Source: Tetmemena sp. SeJ-2015
Taxonomy: Eukaryota > Ciliophora > Spirotrichea > Sporadotrichida > Oxytrichidae
Assembly: GCA_027382625.1 (NCBI GenBank)
Contig: JAJKFJ010021573.1
Location: forward strand, 1-64,000
Direction: 5' to 3'
DNA: 64,000 bases
The stretch's first letter is position 1. Every line of letters begins with the position of its first letter. A program made the translations under genes and the position numbers. Shown piece by piece: positions 1 to 10,793 of this stretch. The notes below the pieces were generated by a model that had not been told where the DNA came from, searched no databases, and saw nothing but the letters and a program-made list of their open reading frames with translations.

Positions 1-13
1 AAGAAGTTAAACT

Positions 14-2379
14 TCAATTTAAAAATTTTATTGTCAATTTATTTAGAATTAAATTTTTTTGTTCTATTTTGGGGTTTTTAGATTTTTTGAGATCTTCTAA
101 TGAAAAAAGCCCGTTGAGGTCTAAATTCCTTTGGGAACTCTTTGATCCAAAAAGGTTTTTGTTAATTTAAGTAACATTTGTGATTCTAGGTTGCTAGCTA
201 AGAGCGAAGTTTCGCAAGTCTTTTGGATGGTCATAGTCAAAGACAGTTCTGCGACCCACTTGAGATTCCTCTCTTCTCGTTACATTCTAAGTGTGGCAAA
301 AGTAGTTAGAGATGTCATTAAGTACGTGAAAACTCAAAAGCTAAGAATATATAATCTATCTAAAATCACTCCTGAAGTTATGATGATTGCTCATAAAGAG
401 TTGAGGGTTCAAGTTTTGGCTGACCCTTCTTCTTTCACTGTCTAAGTTTGCACTCAGGAAATCCTTTATATCATCTTTGTTTATTAGAGAATCTCGATGT
501 GCCAAATCAAAAGAAATAAAGATATATCACCTGTGTCTAGAATATTTGGATTGATGACTGATCCTATAATTGAGATAATTTTGTCATTGTGTGCCTTCAG
601 ATTTTTATCGTAATTGTATGGACTTTATAAGTACTGCGATGGCAAATTGATTTTATGCTGTTCTGTAATTATTTTAACCCGCTCATAATAAATACATAAG
701 CCATAAATACATGTTTGCTCTTGGCCTTGATGTTTGTCTTGCGATTCTTGAATAATTTAGCTCCTATCGTCCTCCTAATCAGAGTTGAAGGATATTTAAC
801 TTGGGCTCTTGGAGTTTGCGGATATAGACAGATTATTGAACTTGTGTATTTCTTGATCTTCCTCTTCTATAGGCTGGTGAGTTCTGAGTTTATCTTCTCT
901 CGAGGCTCTTTCGCTTGAAGAGTCTTCTTCACTCATTATCTGAGAGTCAAAGTACATTTTAAGATAATATTTAAATATAAAAATTTAATTTAATTTTGAC
1001 TGGGTCAGAGGGTTCCACATCGAACAGGCAGAATTCTGGAGTGCCGCACTGAGGACAGTTGACCTAGAGTGTTGGATTCTTTATCTCAATTTCTTGAAGT
1101 TTCTTAGCACAGTAGTAGCAAATATAATTATTGCAGCAGTCACTTGTCAAAATCGCTATTAGTAGTAGTTAATATCATATATGTTTCGAATGGATTAAAT
1201 AAAAATGGAGTGGTTAAATTCATATCAATTTTTGAATCTGTAATGCTTACTATCATAAGCTAAAAAAATTAAACAAAAATATTTCTAAGATATGAATACA
1301 TTTAAATTTCAATAAGTTTGTATTTCAACAAATTAAAATAAGATCTACATTTTGTAAAAACTATTAAATATACAATCTGAAATTTTTTTTTTAAATCAAA
1401 ATTTGATTTTATAAATGACATATTGAATTATATTTTAGGGCTATTAAAATAGCGCATGCAAATGGGGCATATAAACTTGAGTATTTCTCTCTGCTCCTTG
1501 TCTTAGGGTCTAAAATCGCAGAAAAGAATGTCGTCTTCTTTAATCTTTGAGAAAATAGATAGGAAAATTCTTTCATCCTTTGGATGAATCATCGGAGATG
1601 CTCTGCTCGAGGCAATTTCAGAGGCAGAGAGTAAATCATTGTCAATAAGTAAAGTCAAAATTAATAATTTAAAATATGGTAAACAAGATAAATGTAGTCC
1701 TGAGCTCGGAGGCTTACTCTCTTCTAGCTTTAGTTTACGTTGTTAGCTGAGTTTATGGGAAGATAGAGAGCAGAGCTGTTCTAATTATGATTGTGCAAGA
1801 TACCTTCTCTTACTTAGCTCACATTTAAATTGCTAACCTATTAGCTTTATAGTCGCTAGGAGTTGATTTGAGTAGCGTCACCATTTTAAAAATTCAACTG
1901 ACTTGGAAAGTTATTCCCGAACAGTTAAAAGCCACGCCCTTAATTTTGATGAATGCTTCCTGCTTAGTTTATTGATGCGAAGGTGTTCAAGTTTCTTCAA
2001 GTGGCGTCTCTATCGTAGTGGCTTATAATAAAATTACACAATATAGCTATTGTCTTCAAACTTTAAGTCTGCAAAGTGATGAACCTGACTAAACCCTTTG
2101 CTTAGGTTACTAAAATGTTAATTCTTACTTTTGTCCGAAATTTGCCTGTCCACTGATGTCTCCACCTATCTCGCCCTTCTAATTTGATTATTACTTTGGC
2201 TATTTTTAACGACAAAATATCAGACAGCATCTCCTTCTCTTCCCTTTCTTTTTTTAGTGAGAGGCTTCAACATTTTAAGGATTGATAACTTGTTAGTTGA
2301 AATGCTCTTCCTGACTATTAATTTGGTTTCTGTCAATCGAGAGAGGGTCGATTTGTAGTTGTTGTTATTATTCGTTCAT
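14..2379 (-). CDS. RING-finger protein, Sip5-like, interrupted by IESs
   Basis: Read on the minus strand with UAA/UAG as Gln. From about 1540 to 1000 it encodes a C3HC4-like RING: FICPICMRYFN, then a large interruption (about 1150-1450), then CCNNYICYYCAKKLQ and VNCPQCGTPEF. The paired CC..IC..C layout resembles yeast Sip5 and plant DA2 RINGs, so a role as a ubiquitin ligase is likely by family. The flanks are acidic, Ser- and Gln-rich and look disordered. The chosen start is the Met of MNEQQQQLQIDP; the stop is UGA at 14-16. At least five small pointer-bounded inserts are resolvable (1964-1975, 2215-2222, 1644-1696, 961-992, 510-525); removing each restores frame. The junction inside the RING and the first 100 codons are not fully resolved. 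Confidence 0.7.
510..525 (-). other. IES, 16 nt, pointer TGAT
   Basis: Pointer copies (ATCA on the + strand) lie at 506-509 and 526-529. Deleting the AT-rich insert and one copy joins DTGD to LAHRDSL in one frame. Confidence 0.6.
961..992 (-). other. IES, 32 nt, pointer AAAAT
   Basis: ATTTT copies at 956-960 and 993-997. Removal joins the end of the RING segment (SDPVK) to MYFDSQIMSEE in frame. The insert is almost pure A/T. Confidence 0.75.
1644..1696 (-). other. IES, 53 nt, pointer GAC
   Basis: GTC copies (+ strand) at 1641-1643 and 1697-1699. Removal joins SLRAQD to NDLLSASEIASS. Confidence 0.55.
1964..1975 (-). other. IES, 12 nt, pointer GCA
   Basis: TGC copies (+ strand) at 1961-1963 and 1976-1978. 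Excision is frame-neutral and gives EHLRRKHSSK. With a 3-nt pointer this is suggestive only. Confidence 0.4.
2215..2222 (-). other. Micro-IES, 8 nt, pointer TGTC
   Basis: GACA copies (+ strand) at 2211-2214 and 2223-2226. The insert carries the only UGA in this frame, and removal leaves it open. Confidence 0.45.
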
Positions 2380-2595
2380 TATTGATTTACGAGAGATATT
2401 ATAATTATTGAGAAAGTGAAACTTTTTTAAATGAAGTTTATAATATATTGCAATTAAATTGCTTAATTTGATGTCTAATTTAGATTGATTTTGTTGAAAC
2501 TACTAATTCTGCAACATGTAGATTTAATGTTGAAGATTTCTATAAGAATCGCTTTGCAGTTTGGCTTAAATAATGCGCTCATTTATAGATGCAGT

Positions 2596-3426
2596 TCATT
2601 CAGTGGGAGCCTTGGTGATGTCGGAAGTAGTTTTCCATGCGAGTCTAATATCGTCTCCAGTGTCCACATCTGCTCTCTTAGTTTGGGTGTAGCTGCCCCC
2701 CACCACGTTTCCGTTTTCGAAAGTCCACTTGCCTTGACCCTTTGGCTTGTTGTTGTCGAAGCGGCCAGAGAACTTGGTGCCATTGGGGTACCTCCACTCT
2801 CCATCTACGATCTGCCCGTTGCTCCACTTTCCAACGAACTTCATCCCAGTCTCAAAGAACACATAGGTTCCCTGTCCGTGCTTCATAAAATAAGGAGTTC
2901 ATCATTAATAAATGCTTCTTTCCTTGTTTCCAGTTTCCTGAGTAGACATCTTAATTAGTGTAGGTCATCACTCCCTCTCCGTGTCTGAAGTCACTCTCCC
3001 AGTAGCCGTAGTACACTCCCTTGCCAACGTATGTCATTTTACCAATACCATGGCGGTTGTTCTCATGCCACTGGCCTCTGTAATTATCAGACTGCTCCTC
3101 AGTTGCGTTCTTATTGTTGTATTTGTACATGCCGTTATCTCCATGGCGAATCTATATAAACAATTAGATCAATTCAAAAGAGAGATGGAGCTAATGATTC
3201 AGTTATAGAAATGCTCTTCATTCTTTTCCTTTGAAATATTAGATGACTTACTCCACCAACGAAGCTTCCATCGTACACATCTCCATTGGGATAGGTAGCT
3301 ACACCTTTGCCAGTATATCCATAGGACTTTTTCAGAGTCTCTCTAAAAGAAGTATTATGATAACTTTATTTTATACCCAGCCTCAGTCACAAGTTGATAT
3401 TCTTGTTGATTCTCCTCGTCTGCCAT
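2596..3426 (-). CDS. MORN-repeat protein, RSPH1-like
   Basis: About 210 residues from MADEENQQEYQ to the UGA at 2596-2598. The body is six or so MORN repeats of the YxGxWxxGxxHGxG type, for example YRGQWHENNRHGIGKMTY, YSGNWKQGKKHGQGTYVF and FSGRFDNNKPKGQGKWTF. Length and repeat layout match radial spoke head protein 1, a component of the axonemal radial spoke head, which fits a heavily ciliated cell. Two GT..AG introns are visible: a short one after TEAG and one of about 100 nt after SFVGG. A 28-nt IES (2885-2912) interrupts the codons for KKHGQG. Another MORN protein, such as a junctophilin-like or PIP5K-type repeat protein, is less likely because nothing else is attached. Confidence 0.85.
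2885..2912 (-). other. IES, 28 nt, pointer GAAGCA
   Basis: TGCTTC copies (+ strand) at 2879-2884 and 2913-2918. The insert breaks a MORN repeat, has no GT..AG ends, and its removal gives the consensus KKHGQGTY. One of the clearest IESs here. Confidence 0.85.
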
Positions 3427-3516
3427 TTAAAAATATTCAATTTATTCTTAAACTTAATAAGTCAGTCAATTATATTTGAAGAATCTGGATCCAATTTGAG
3501 TAAGAAATAATCTTTA

Positions 3517-6500
3517 TCACATATTAAATGCTCTTTTAATCTTTTCTACTTCATCAGCGTATGCTTCGTGCTTCTGCGCAAGCATCGCTATATTATAACT
3601 TGACTGCTTATAGTTTCCAACTTATTTACTTTCAAAAACTCCAAAGTCTGCATGATCATCGATCCCAAATTCATTTGGCTCACCACCTCTATTTTACTTT
3701 TTAGCATTAAATATAAAAATAAAAATATGATTAATTCACCATCCTTTTCATCTTCAACTTGATTTACTTGCTTTACTTTAGGCTTTGGAACGTTGCTCTT
3801 TGCAAATTCAAGGGCCTTCTCTCTTGCAGTTTTCTCTTTGGGCTCTTATGGTTTAGGAGGCTTAGATTGCTAGGCAAGGCTTTGCTGCTTGAGACTTTAT
3901 TAATTTTGCATCTTAACATTTTAAGAGAAGTCATTAATTTGGTCTCTCTTCTGCTTTGCCTTGCTCCAGTCTTCGCTTCCTATATTTGCTCCAAGCCCTC
4001 CTAACTTCTATTGGGTGTTAGTTTGCTGTAAAGTTTGTGAAGTCCTTTAGAGAATAGGGTTTGAAGTTCATAATTGATTGTCCAGCTTTGGAAGTTGCAT
4101 CTGCAGGTCTGACTGAGCTTCTTTAGTGTCTGTGCTTGAAAGCATCAGTCTAAGACTCACTAAAATAAAGATTATCATTTTGCAAAACTCAATTTTCCCT
4201 TTGTTTGTACCGTTAAGCCCGCTACCATTATTTTCATTGAATCTGTCTGACTTGTATGAGTTAGAGGTGGAAGGAGCAGCATACCCATTTCTGTTATTAT
4301 TCTAACCGTATTGATGGTAATTACTGGAAGTGTTTGAGATAACGCTCTTTTGAGCTGAAGTATCCAGTGCTGAGTTATTATCATACCCATTCTAATTTTA
4401 TTTCCCATAGTTACTTTAGTGAGATTAAAAATTCTCTTAGGACATGGAATACTGCTTGCGCTTCTCAGGTTATTAGTTATTGCTGCTGTTGTTGTAAGGA
4501 ACACTCATTCTTGGCTACTGGTTTATACTGACTTAGCTGTTACTGTTTATGAGTGGAGCTTGATTCAAAGCGTAGTTATTAAGTTAAGGAGGTTTGGGCT
4601 TTCCATCTATTTCCTACTAAAGTGAGTCTTTAAATTGGCCCAATAAACTTCCTTGTGGATAGTTCTATTTGAAAGCATCTTAAATTAGTAGATAGTAGAA
4701 ATTTAAATATCTTATATAGACATAAGTTTATTTAAGCATTTGGGAAACGACTGGCTTAGCAGTGACTCTTGTAAGTGGTGGCTGTGATTGACTAGATTTA
4801 ATTATGGAGTTCTATTGCTGCTATTAGCCAACCAAGGGGCTTGGGTTGTAAGGGTTGCTAATACCCACTTCTTACATTGGAGCGTTCATTTATGCCAGAT
4901 TACTAGAATTGTTAGAATAAGAAGGCTGTGAAAGTGGATTAAAAGGTTGATTCAAGTTGAGCTAATGGATTACCGAAAGAAGGCATCATCATTTAAGGTT
5001 GATTTAATGAGAAAGGATTTGCAGCTATTCCATTAGATGTCTGCAACTACTATTCATTACATATCAATACTATTTATGATTAATTCATACCTATCATTAA
5101 ATAGTAAGACAATTGAGAATGCATTTACATGATCATACTCAGCTACTGCTGAAGTTGCTCTGTGTAAGTTTGAGGAGCTTGGCCACCTTAAAGAGGATTA
5201 ATTTGATTTAATGCCGGCATCATCATTTGCTGTGGCTATAGTATAGGGGCCTGGAGTGCTTATGGAGCTTGGTATGTATTGTACTAATTTGAGTTAGAAA
5301 CTATGTTTATCTAATTTAAAGGCTGCTGCTGAAACTGTGAAGGGTTAGTCTACTACTATGCTGATATGTTCTAATTTTACTTTGATTCCCTCTCTTCTAC
5401 CTTTTGTCCGAATGTATCTGAATTTTGATTCTATCTTAAAATAGGTTGCTTCGCTTTATTGGAGTACCTCGGCTCCTCTGCTTGCTTCTACTATCTATCC
5501 TGAACACTAGCCACTCTTTGGAGATTATTTACTTTGGGTTGATCCTTTCCCTCATTTTAAGCAGCCTTTTTCAAAGCTAGCAAGCCTCCTCTTGGCTTAG
5601 TATTTTAAGCATTTAAGTTTGTTTAAGCTTTGCTAGGCTCAGGAGCCTTCTTTGTCTCTGACTAATTAGAAGGGAGCAAGTCAAACAGCAAGTTCTTGTT
5701 ATGGATTACTATCTTTGCTTCCTTCTAACCACCAGGAGAGGATGTAATAGACTACTACTTGTGAGCTCCTCCGAAAGCCGCAGTTCCCTCTTAGTTGTTA
5801 CCTCCGAATTAACTTTCAGTTTCAAATACTAAAATATCATTTCATCTTCCTCTTCTTCGATGGGTTCTTATGAGATATCATAGTCCTTAGAAGTGTTTAT
5901 TGGTGAGGACGAAAATTAGTTTCTCCTTTCGGCTTGAGTAGGCTAAGGCGGAGGAACTATTTGAGTCAAGCCTCCAGTCTTGAACTTCAAAAGACCTCCT
6001 CTCTGTGGTTTGCTATTATTCTCTGGAGCTGATTATAAGTTGCTAAACTAGAGAGTCTACTAGTTTGAGTAGCTAGTTGGAGGAAAGTTATCAAGGAATT
6101 GATTGTTTGAATTCTATAGATCTGTTGAATTTTCTTGCACAGCATTAGATGGCTATGAATTACGATATATAGGAGAAATAAGCCCAGCATTGTTGGTTTG
6201 AAATTAAAGTTACTAATTCTGATAAGGTTTAGCTTGGGCTGGATTACTTGCTCGCTCATTATCTTTTGCGTGGTTGGTTAATCAGGTTGCTAAGAGATTC
6301 CTTTGAAATTGCTATAACTTTAGAACTGTTAATTTAGTTAACGTTAGCAGTTTAGCTGTCTTTTTGAATGTGGCTGTTATTAGATACAACAACTACCGTT
6401 GTATTTTATTTCGGTTAGCTTAAGTAGTAGATGTAGGGTTTTGCTTATTCTGTATTGTTATAGGAAATAATAAAGTAAGAAGATATTTGATAGGCAAGCT

Positions 6501-6613
6501 GCCTTTTGAGGCTGTGGAGGAATAAACTACTTCACTTTGGCAGTTGCTTATTAAGGAATCCAAGAGTCGTTTTCCTCTAGGTCATCGATTCCTCCTCCAA
6601 TTTCATACTCCAT
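3517..6613 (-). CDS. Large Q/N-rich, low-complexity protein
   Basis: Starts MEYEIGGGIDDLEENDSW and ends KIKRAFNM with UGA at 3517-3519. The middle is rich in Gln, Asn, Pro and Ser, with many of the Gln encoded by UAA/UAG. Recognisable pieces: GGLLKFKTGGL, LLFDLLPS, AANPFSLNQP and FNPLSQPS (NPF-like tripeptides, which in other eukaryotes bind EH domains; inference only), then a more ordered charged tail with REKALEFAKSNVPKPK and DDHADFGVF. No catalytic domain was recognised. IESs at 5824-5839 and 4950-4955 are clear; another break lies near 4690-4740 and one near 4150-4175. The protein could be an adaptor or ciliary scaffold. I do not assign a function. Confidence 0.65.
4950..4955 (-). other. 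Micro-IES, 6 nt, pointer CAAC
   Basis: GTTG copies (+ strand) at 4946-4949 and 4956-4959. Removing 10 nt shifts frame and gives FGNPLAQPFNPLSQPSY. Confidence 0.65.
5824..5839 (-). other. IES, 16 nt, pointer GAAA
   Basis: TTTC copies (+ strand) at 5820-5823 and 5840-5843. Removal joins EPIEEEEDE to TESQFGGNNQEG. Confidence 0.7.
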
Positions 6614-6866
6614 TTTGTTCTTATAATTGTTAAATTACACTCAATTTACTCAATTACTTGTTCTAAAGCATATATATCTCATCTTATAACCTTTAATTAA
6701 CAGTATGCAGAGTAAATGATAAAAATAATGCTATAATAAATATCTATGCTACTTCAACACTACTTAATTGAGGCTTTAATGTTTATTTGCTCTAACAGGT
6801 TGAATGGGAGATCTGATTATCTTAATTACAATTTAAGAGATAGCAGCTGGTTTTTTCACCTACAAA

Positions 6867-9800
6867 ATGATGGCAAGGTACAAATTAAAAAACATCTCTC
6901 CTAGGAAACCATTCCTCGCAAGGTCTTCTCCCAATCAAAATGGAACTTCACCTTCAGAGCAGACAGTTTATAATCAACACTAAAGCCAAATGATTCATTC
7001 TAGGAAGGGTTCTAGCCTGGAAGAGCTTGAAGAAGAAGCTCATAAGTATTTCACAACGATGTAAAACAATTCAATCAAAGACTCATAGGAGCCAGTTGGC
7101 TCCACAAATTCATACTTACCTTATTTAAGCATTTATAACTCCATTATAAATAAAAATCTGATTAAAGGTCCTAATCAAAGTTCATAAAAGAAGAGCACAA
7201 AAACTTAAGTGAGTTTCAACCTAGAAGCGAAAGGGGCGCTTAATTTAGAAGACTCCCTCGATTCAAACGACCCCTACTAGATTACATATCACTTTTCTTA
7301 TGTTCTGTTGTTGATTGAGAACACGAGGAGTAAATCTGTGATTCGTCGCATACCCTATGACAGAGAGAAGTTCTTCTATGACGACCAGGAGGATGTAAAG
7401 CTAATTGCCTCTATCTCTAATCACTATTCGGAGATAAATGATGCGCCCGACAAGTGGCAGCAATTCTGTAAGATGATCACCAGCAAACAGAATTACAGCT
7501 CCCTCTTAGTCAAACATAGGATGAAGGAGGACGTCCAAAATCAAAACTACCCCTTTCTATTAAGTAAATACTTATATTCTATATGTGAAGAGGGAGGATT
7601 ACTTAAAAGGGTTGTTTGGCGAGTGGGGGAGGAAGTAAGCGGATAGAATTAGAGAGAAGCTAATGTAAGCTGGTGAAAATGGCACTCAATAATAAGATGA
7701 CAAGACAAATCTGAGAATGAGATGAATGACTACTATTTGAGGGAAAGGGAGAAAACCAAGGCTGCTTCTAAAGATCTTGAATCGGATAAGACATATTAAG
7801 AAAGAGTATCTGGAAAATGGTAGTGAATTCCTAAACAAGTACAAAGATATGTACAGCTCTCGCTCCATTAAGAAGATGAGAGAGAAGTTTGAAAACCAAA
7901 AGATTATGAGAGCCACCATCACTCATCATAAATTAGATATTTTATAATCTTAAGAGGGAGCTTGATTAATCAATTGACTTCCATAAGACTATGATGTAAA
8001 CGCATCAAACTATGCTTGATCATTCTACCACCAAGCCTTAGCGACTTAGGAAGCTCACAATTGACCAAGACCGAGAGGACTCGAATATCGGTATAAATGA
8101 CTCTCATTAAAGAGGAATTAATTTTAACCAGACGAGCACCTCTACTCTAAGAGGCTTTCATAAATTTAGCAGAGCTAACCTAAATCATGAGTAAATTTAC
8201 CAAAGAAATGAAGAGTATCAGTTTCCTGGGAGATTAGGAATTTCTGGTAACTTAAGAACGAACAATATAAATATCAGGAAATAGTCCGTTGCTGATTTGA
8301 TATCCCAGGATAATGACTATTTAGAGTCAGCTTTGAGATTGTAATCAGATATAGCGTCTATTTAAAGATCCAGGGCAAATTCTCTAGATAAGATTGATAG
8401 GAGTCACAAGCCTATTAGCCAGATTTTGCAAATGCCTTCAACTATTTAAGAAGAAGACGCACAAGAGGATATTAAAAATAAGGGTGATTAATCTTAGGAG
8501 GGATTTTAAAATGAAAAGCAGTTAAGACTAGCTCGCTATGCCCTCAAAAAGATGAAGACTCTCATTTACGATAGACAAGAAAGAAGAACGATAAATCTTA
8601 AGTTTTATTTTCTTAGATTAAGCCATTTGACAATGATAGTAAATAGTCTTAAGAGGATCTACATAAGCATAATTCTACTGATTATCTAGATATAACTGAC
8701 CCTCTCACTATAAATATACAATCGGCTAACGTCCTTCTTTAGTAAGGGTCTTCATCCCATTCTAAGAAATTTCAAATTGAGCAAAAGAATTCAGCCTATG
8801 AATTCCAATCCACATCCATTCATAATGAGCGTGACTTGTCTATTAATTTAAGGAATATCCGAAAGCTAACTGACCAGACAGCTCTACTATTTTATTTTAG
8901 CGTATACCTAACTAGCAGCATCAAATTAAAGTTCTAACCAAGTTTTGCTAGCAAACCCGATGAAATTTAGAAAATTCTCTCGGCAGGTAGATTCACTCTT
9001 AAATGACTCTCATACCAAATCGCAAACCACTCAGCTTAGTCATGTTAAGGTGAGCAGAAACTAGATGGATATTAAACATCATCAGACAAGTTAAAACTTT
9101 AACCACTCTCATTTCAAGCTCCCTGAGATTCTGAATCAAATCTCTTAAATGTCTGTGGTTAGTCTTGAATCTTAGTCTTAAAATATTAACTCTGTAGCTA
9201 TTTAATATACTATAATAGGCTTTTTTCCTACTAGAAAAATGAAAAGAAAGAGGAAGACAAGTGAATATCAAAAGTTATAACTGCTTCCCCTTCCAAACTA
9301 GGATCATTTTTAGGGTTCAATTTCAAAAAGTATTCTATATTCTTTTTTTAAAAAGAAAACGAGATGGAGTGTCGCTGAGTCCCTCCAGCTAAAAAATCTT
9401 CTAGAAGAAAGCAGAAAGGCCCCAAAAGTGGGAGAGATTTGACACCAGAGAAATAGAGTATCTTCATGAAGGATGTCAGTGGAGATTACTCTGGCTTAGA
9501 AGAGGCTAGATTGAATAATCAAGGCTTAAACTTGTTAGACTCGACAAATAATACTTAAAAGGATTTACTAACCAAATATTAGTAAATTGATACTACTCTC
9601 ATTCAAAACTATACTTTGCTTCTAATTCAAGTTTTAATTCAAGATCCTCACTAAGGAATCTATGGGGCTGACTAGCTATTGACAAAGCAACTCTCTAGCA
9701 TAGTAGAAGGAGGGAAGCTTAGTCAATACCGCAGTAAGAGTGTAGTCCATCGAAGAACCAAGAAAACTAAGAAGTCTTATATCAAAGACTAGAGAGCAGA

Positions 9801-10011
9801 GTTCTATTTCTTTTATTGTTCTAGAAGATCTATGAGACCTGGAAAGTGTAAAATAATAGTAGCAAATTATTATGAAAGGAGCAGTCATCAGCAATACCTA
9901 ACGCAATTAAATTAAGGATCCATTTCCAAATCTAATTTGAAATCTTATTATCCAACAAATTAAGAGTACTATACTAAGGATAAACTTATGAAATCTAACT
10001 CTAAGTAATGA
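6867..10011 (+). CDS. Large disordered protein with a charged helical N-terminal region
   Basis: MMARYKLKNISPRKP opens the frame and UGA at 10009-10011 closes it, giving roughly 950-1000 residues after IES removal. Residues around 150-330 look ordered and helical (IRRIPYDREKFFYDDQED, EDYLKGLFGEWGRKQADR, FLNKYKDMYSSRSIKKMR). The remainder is Ser/Asn/Gln-rich and probably disordered, with several basic patches. No family was recognised. Frame changes are caused by inserts at 7575-7605 (pointer AG or a 29-nt intron), by tandem 5-nt and 4-nt duplications at 7699-7708 and 7798-7805, by an IES at 8603-8617, and by at least two unresolved breaks near 8880-8930 and 9330-9460. Confidence 0.6.
8603..8617 (+). 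other. IES, 15 nt, pointer TTAAG
   Basis: TTAAG at 8598-8602 and 8618-8622. Removal joins RRTINLK to PFDNDSKQSQED and moves to the frame that stays open to about 8880. Confidence 0.7.
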
Positions 10012-10100
10012 TGAACTATAATTATTTCCTTTAAAATTAATGACTTCATTATGATATCAAGGAGACAAAATAAATCTAAGATAAGAAAGTAAAAAATATC

Positions 10101-10656
10101 TCAATCTTGGGCTTAGTTTGCATTTTATTTGAATCTCTTGGCATTCTATTGCCCCATGTGGACGACTGAGGTGTCAATTTATTCTTCTCCCTCGTTCTCA
10201 TCAATCATGATGACATCTTGCTTGGGCTATAATGAATCAGGCTCTTGGTTTTGTTGTTGCTTCCTCTTTTTGTAGATCTGCTGCTTGACTTCATCCTCTT
10301 TATTGCTGTAGTTGCGCATCTCTTCTTTAAGCTGCTCCACATATTTTTCAAATCCAAGTTCACTCAAAGCCTAGTAGACACACTACTCATTTATCTTTTT
10401 CATCTTCTTCTCTCCTGCGATGTCATACGCTCTACACATTTACTTAAAACTTGCGCTCTGATTATTATTCAATGTTGTATCTAACTTACGCTGAATGAAG
10501 GTAGAGAGTGAAAAGCCCAGCTATTTGGCAGAAGGCATTCTTCACATCCTTGCTCAAGATAACACTCCCCTCGCTTCCCTGTCCATCCTTAATTAGCTTA
10601 GTGATTATTGACAGTGGCATTTCTAAGTCCTTCATTGACCCGCTGCTTTCTACCAT
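10101..10656 (-). CDS. Histone-fold protein, DNA polymerase epsilon subunit 3 / Dpb4-like
   Basis: About 165 residues. The N-terminal histone fold reads MPLSIITKLIKDG, ILSKDVKNAFCQIAGLFTLY, LHSAFKQMCRAYDIAGEKKM, then CVYQALSELGFEKYVEQLKEE, matching the POLE3/Dpb4 (NF-YB class) pattern helix by helix. A charged Gln/Lys-rich tail with QQIYKKRKQQQNQ and a short acidic patch follows. By family it pairs with a POLE4/CHRAC15 partner in the replicative polymerase epsilon or in the CHRAC remodeller. One 40-nt GT..AG intron (10450-10489) splits the codon for the Ala in LHSA. Start is the Met of MVESSGSMKD; the UGA stop is at 10101-10103. The upstream gap of about 140 bp to the divergent DHHC gene is AT-rich and probably carries both promoters. 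Confidence 0.8.
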
Positions 10657-10793
10657 TACTAATATTCCGCAATAATTAACCTCCTATTATAATTTAAGCT
10701 CTAATTAATTTCAAAGTTGATAATTTAATAAGCAGAACTTGTAATAATTATAACAATCAAATTTTCAAATATAAATTATAAGCTTGAATAAAC

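Noticed and set aside
191..445. Standard-code frame on the plus strand over the RING gene
   Set aside because: It begins at TTG and is a shadow of the minus-strand frame, which is coherent once UAA/UAG are Gln and the 16-nt IES at 510 is removed.
1680..2270. Plus-strand frame reading LQSLGVDLSSVTILKIQLTW and NASCEGVQVSSSGVSIVVAY
   Set aside because: Open over some distance, but the minus strand is open here too and connects in frame to the RING-gene pieces on both sides.
5987..6259. Minus-strand hydrophobic frame MSEQVIQPKLNLIRISNFNF
   Set aside because: It is out of frame with the Q/N-rich protein, whose own frame (RGGLLKFKTGGL) continues across with better composition.
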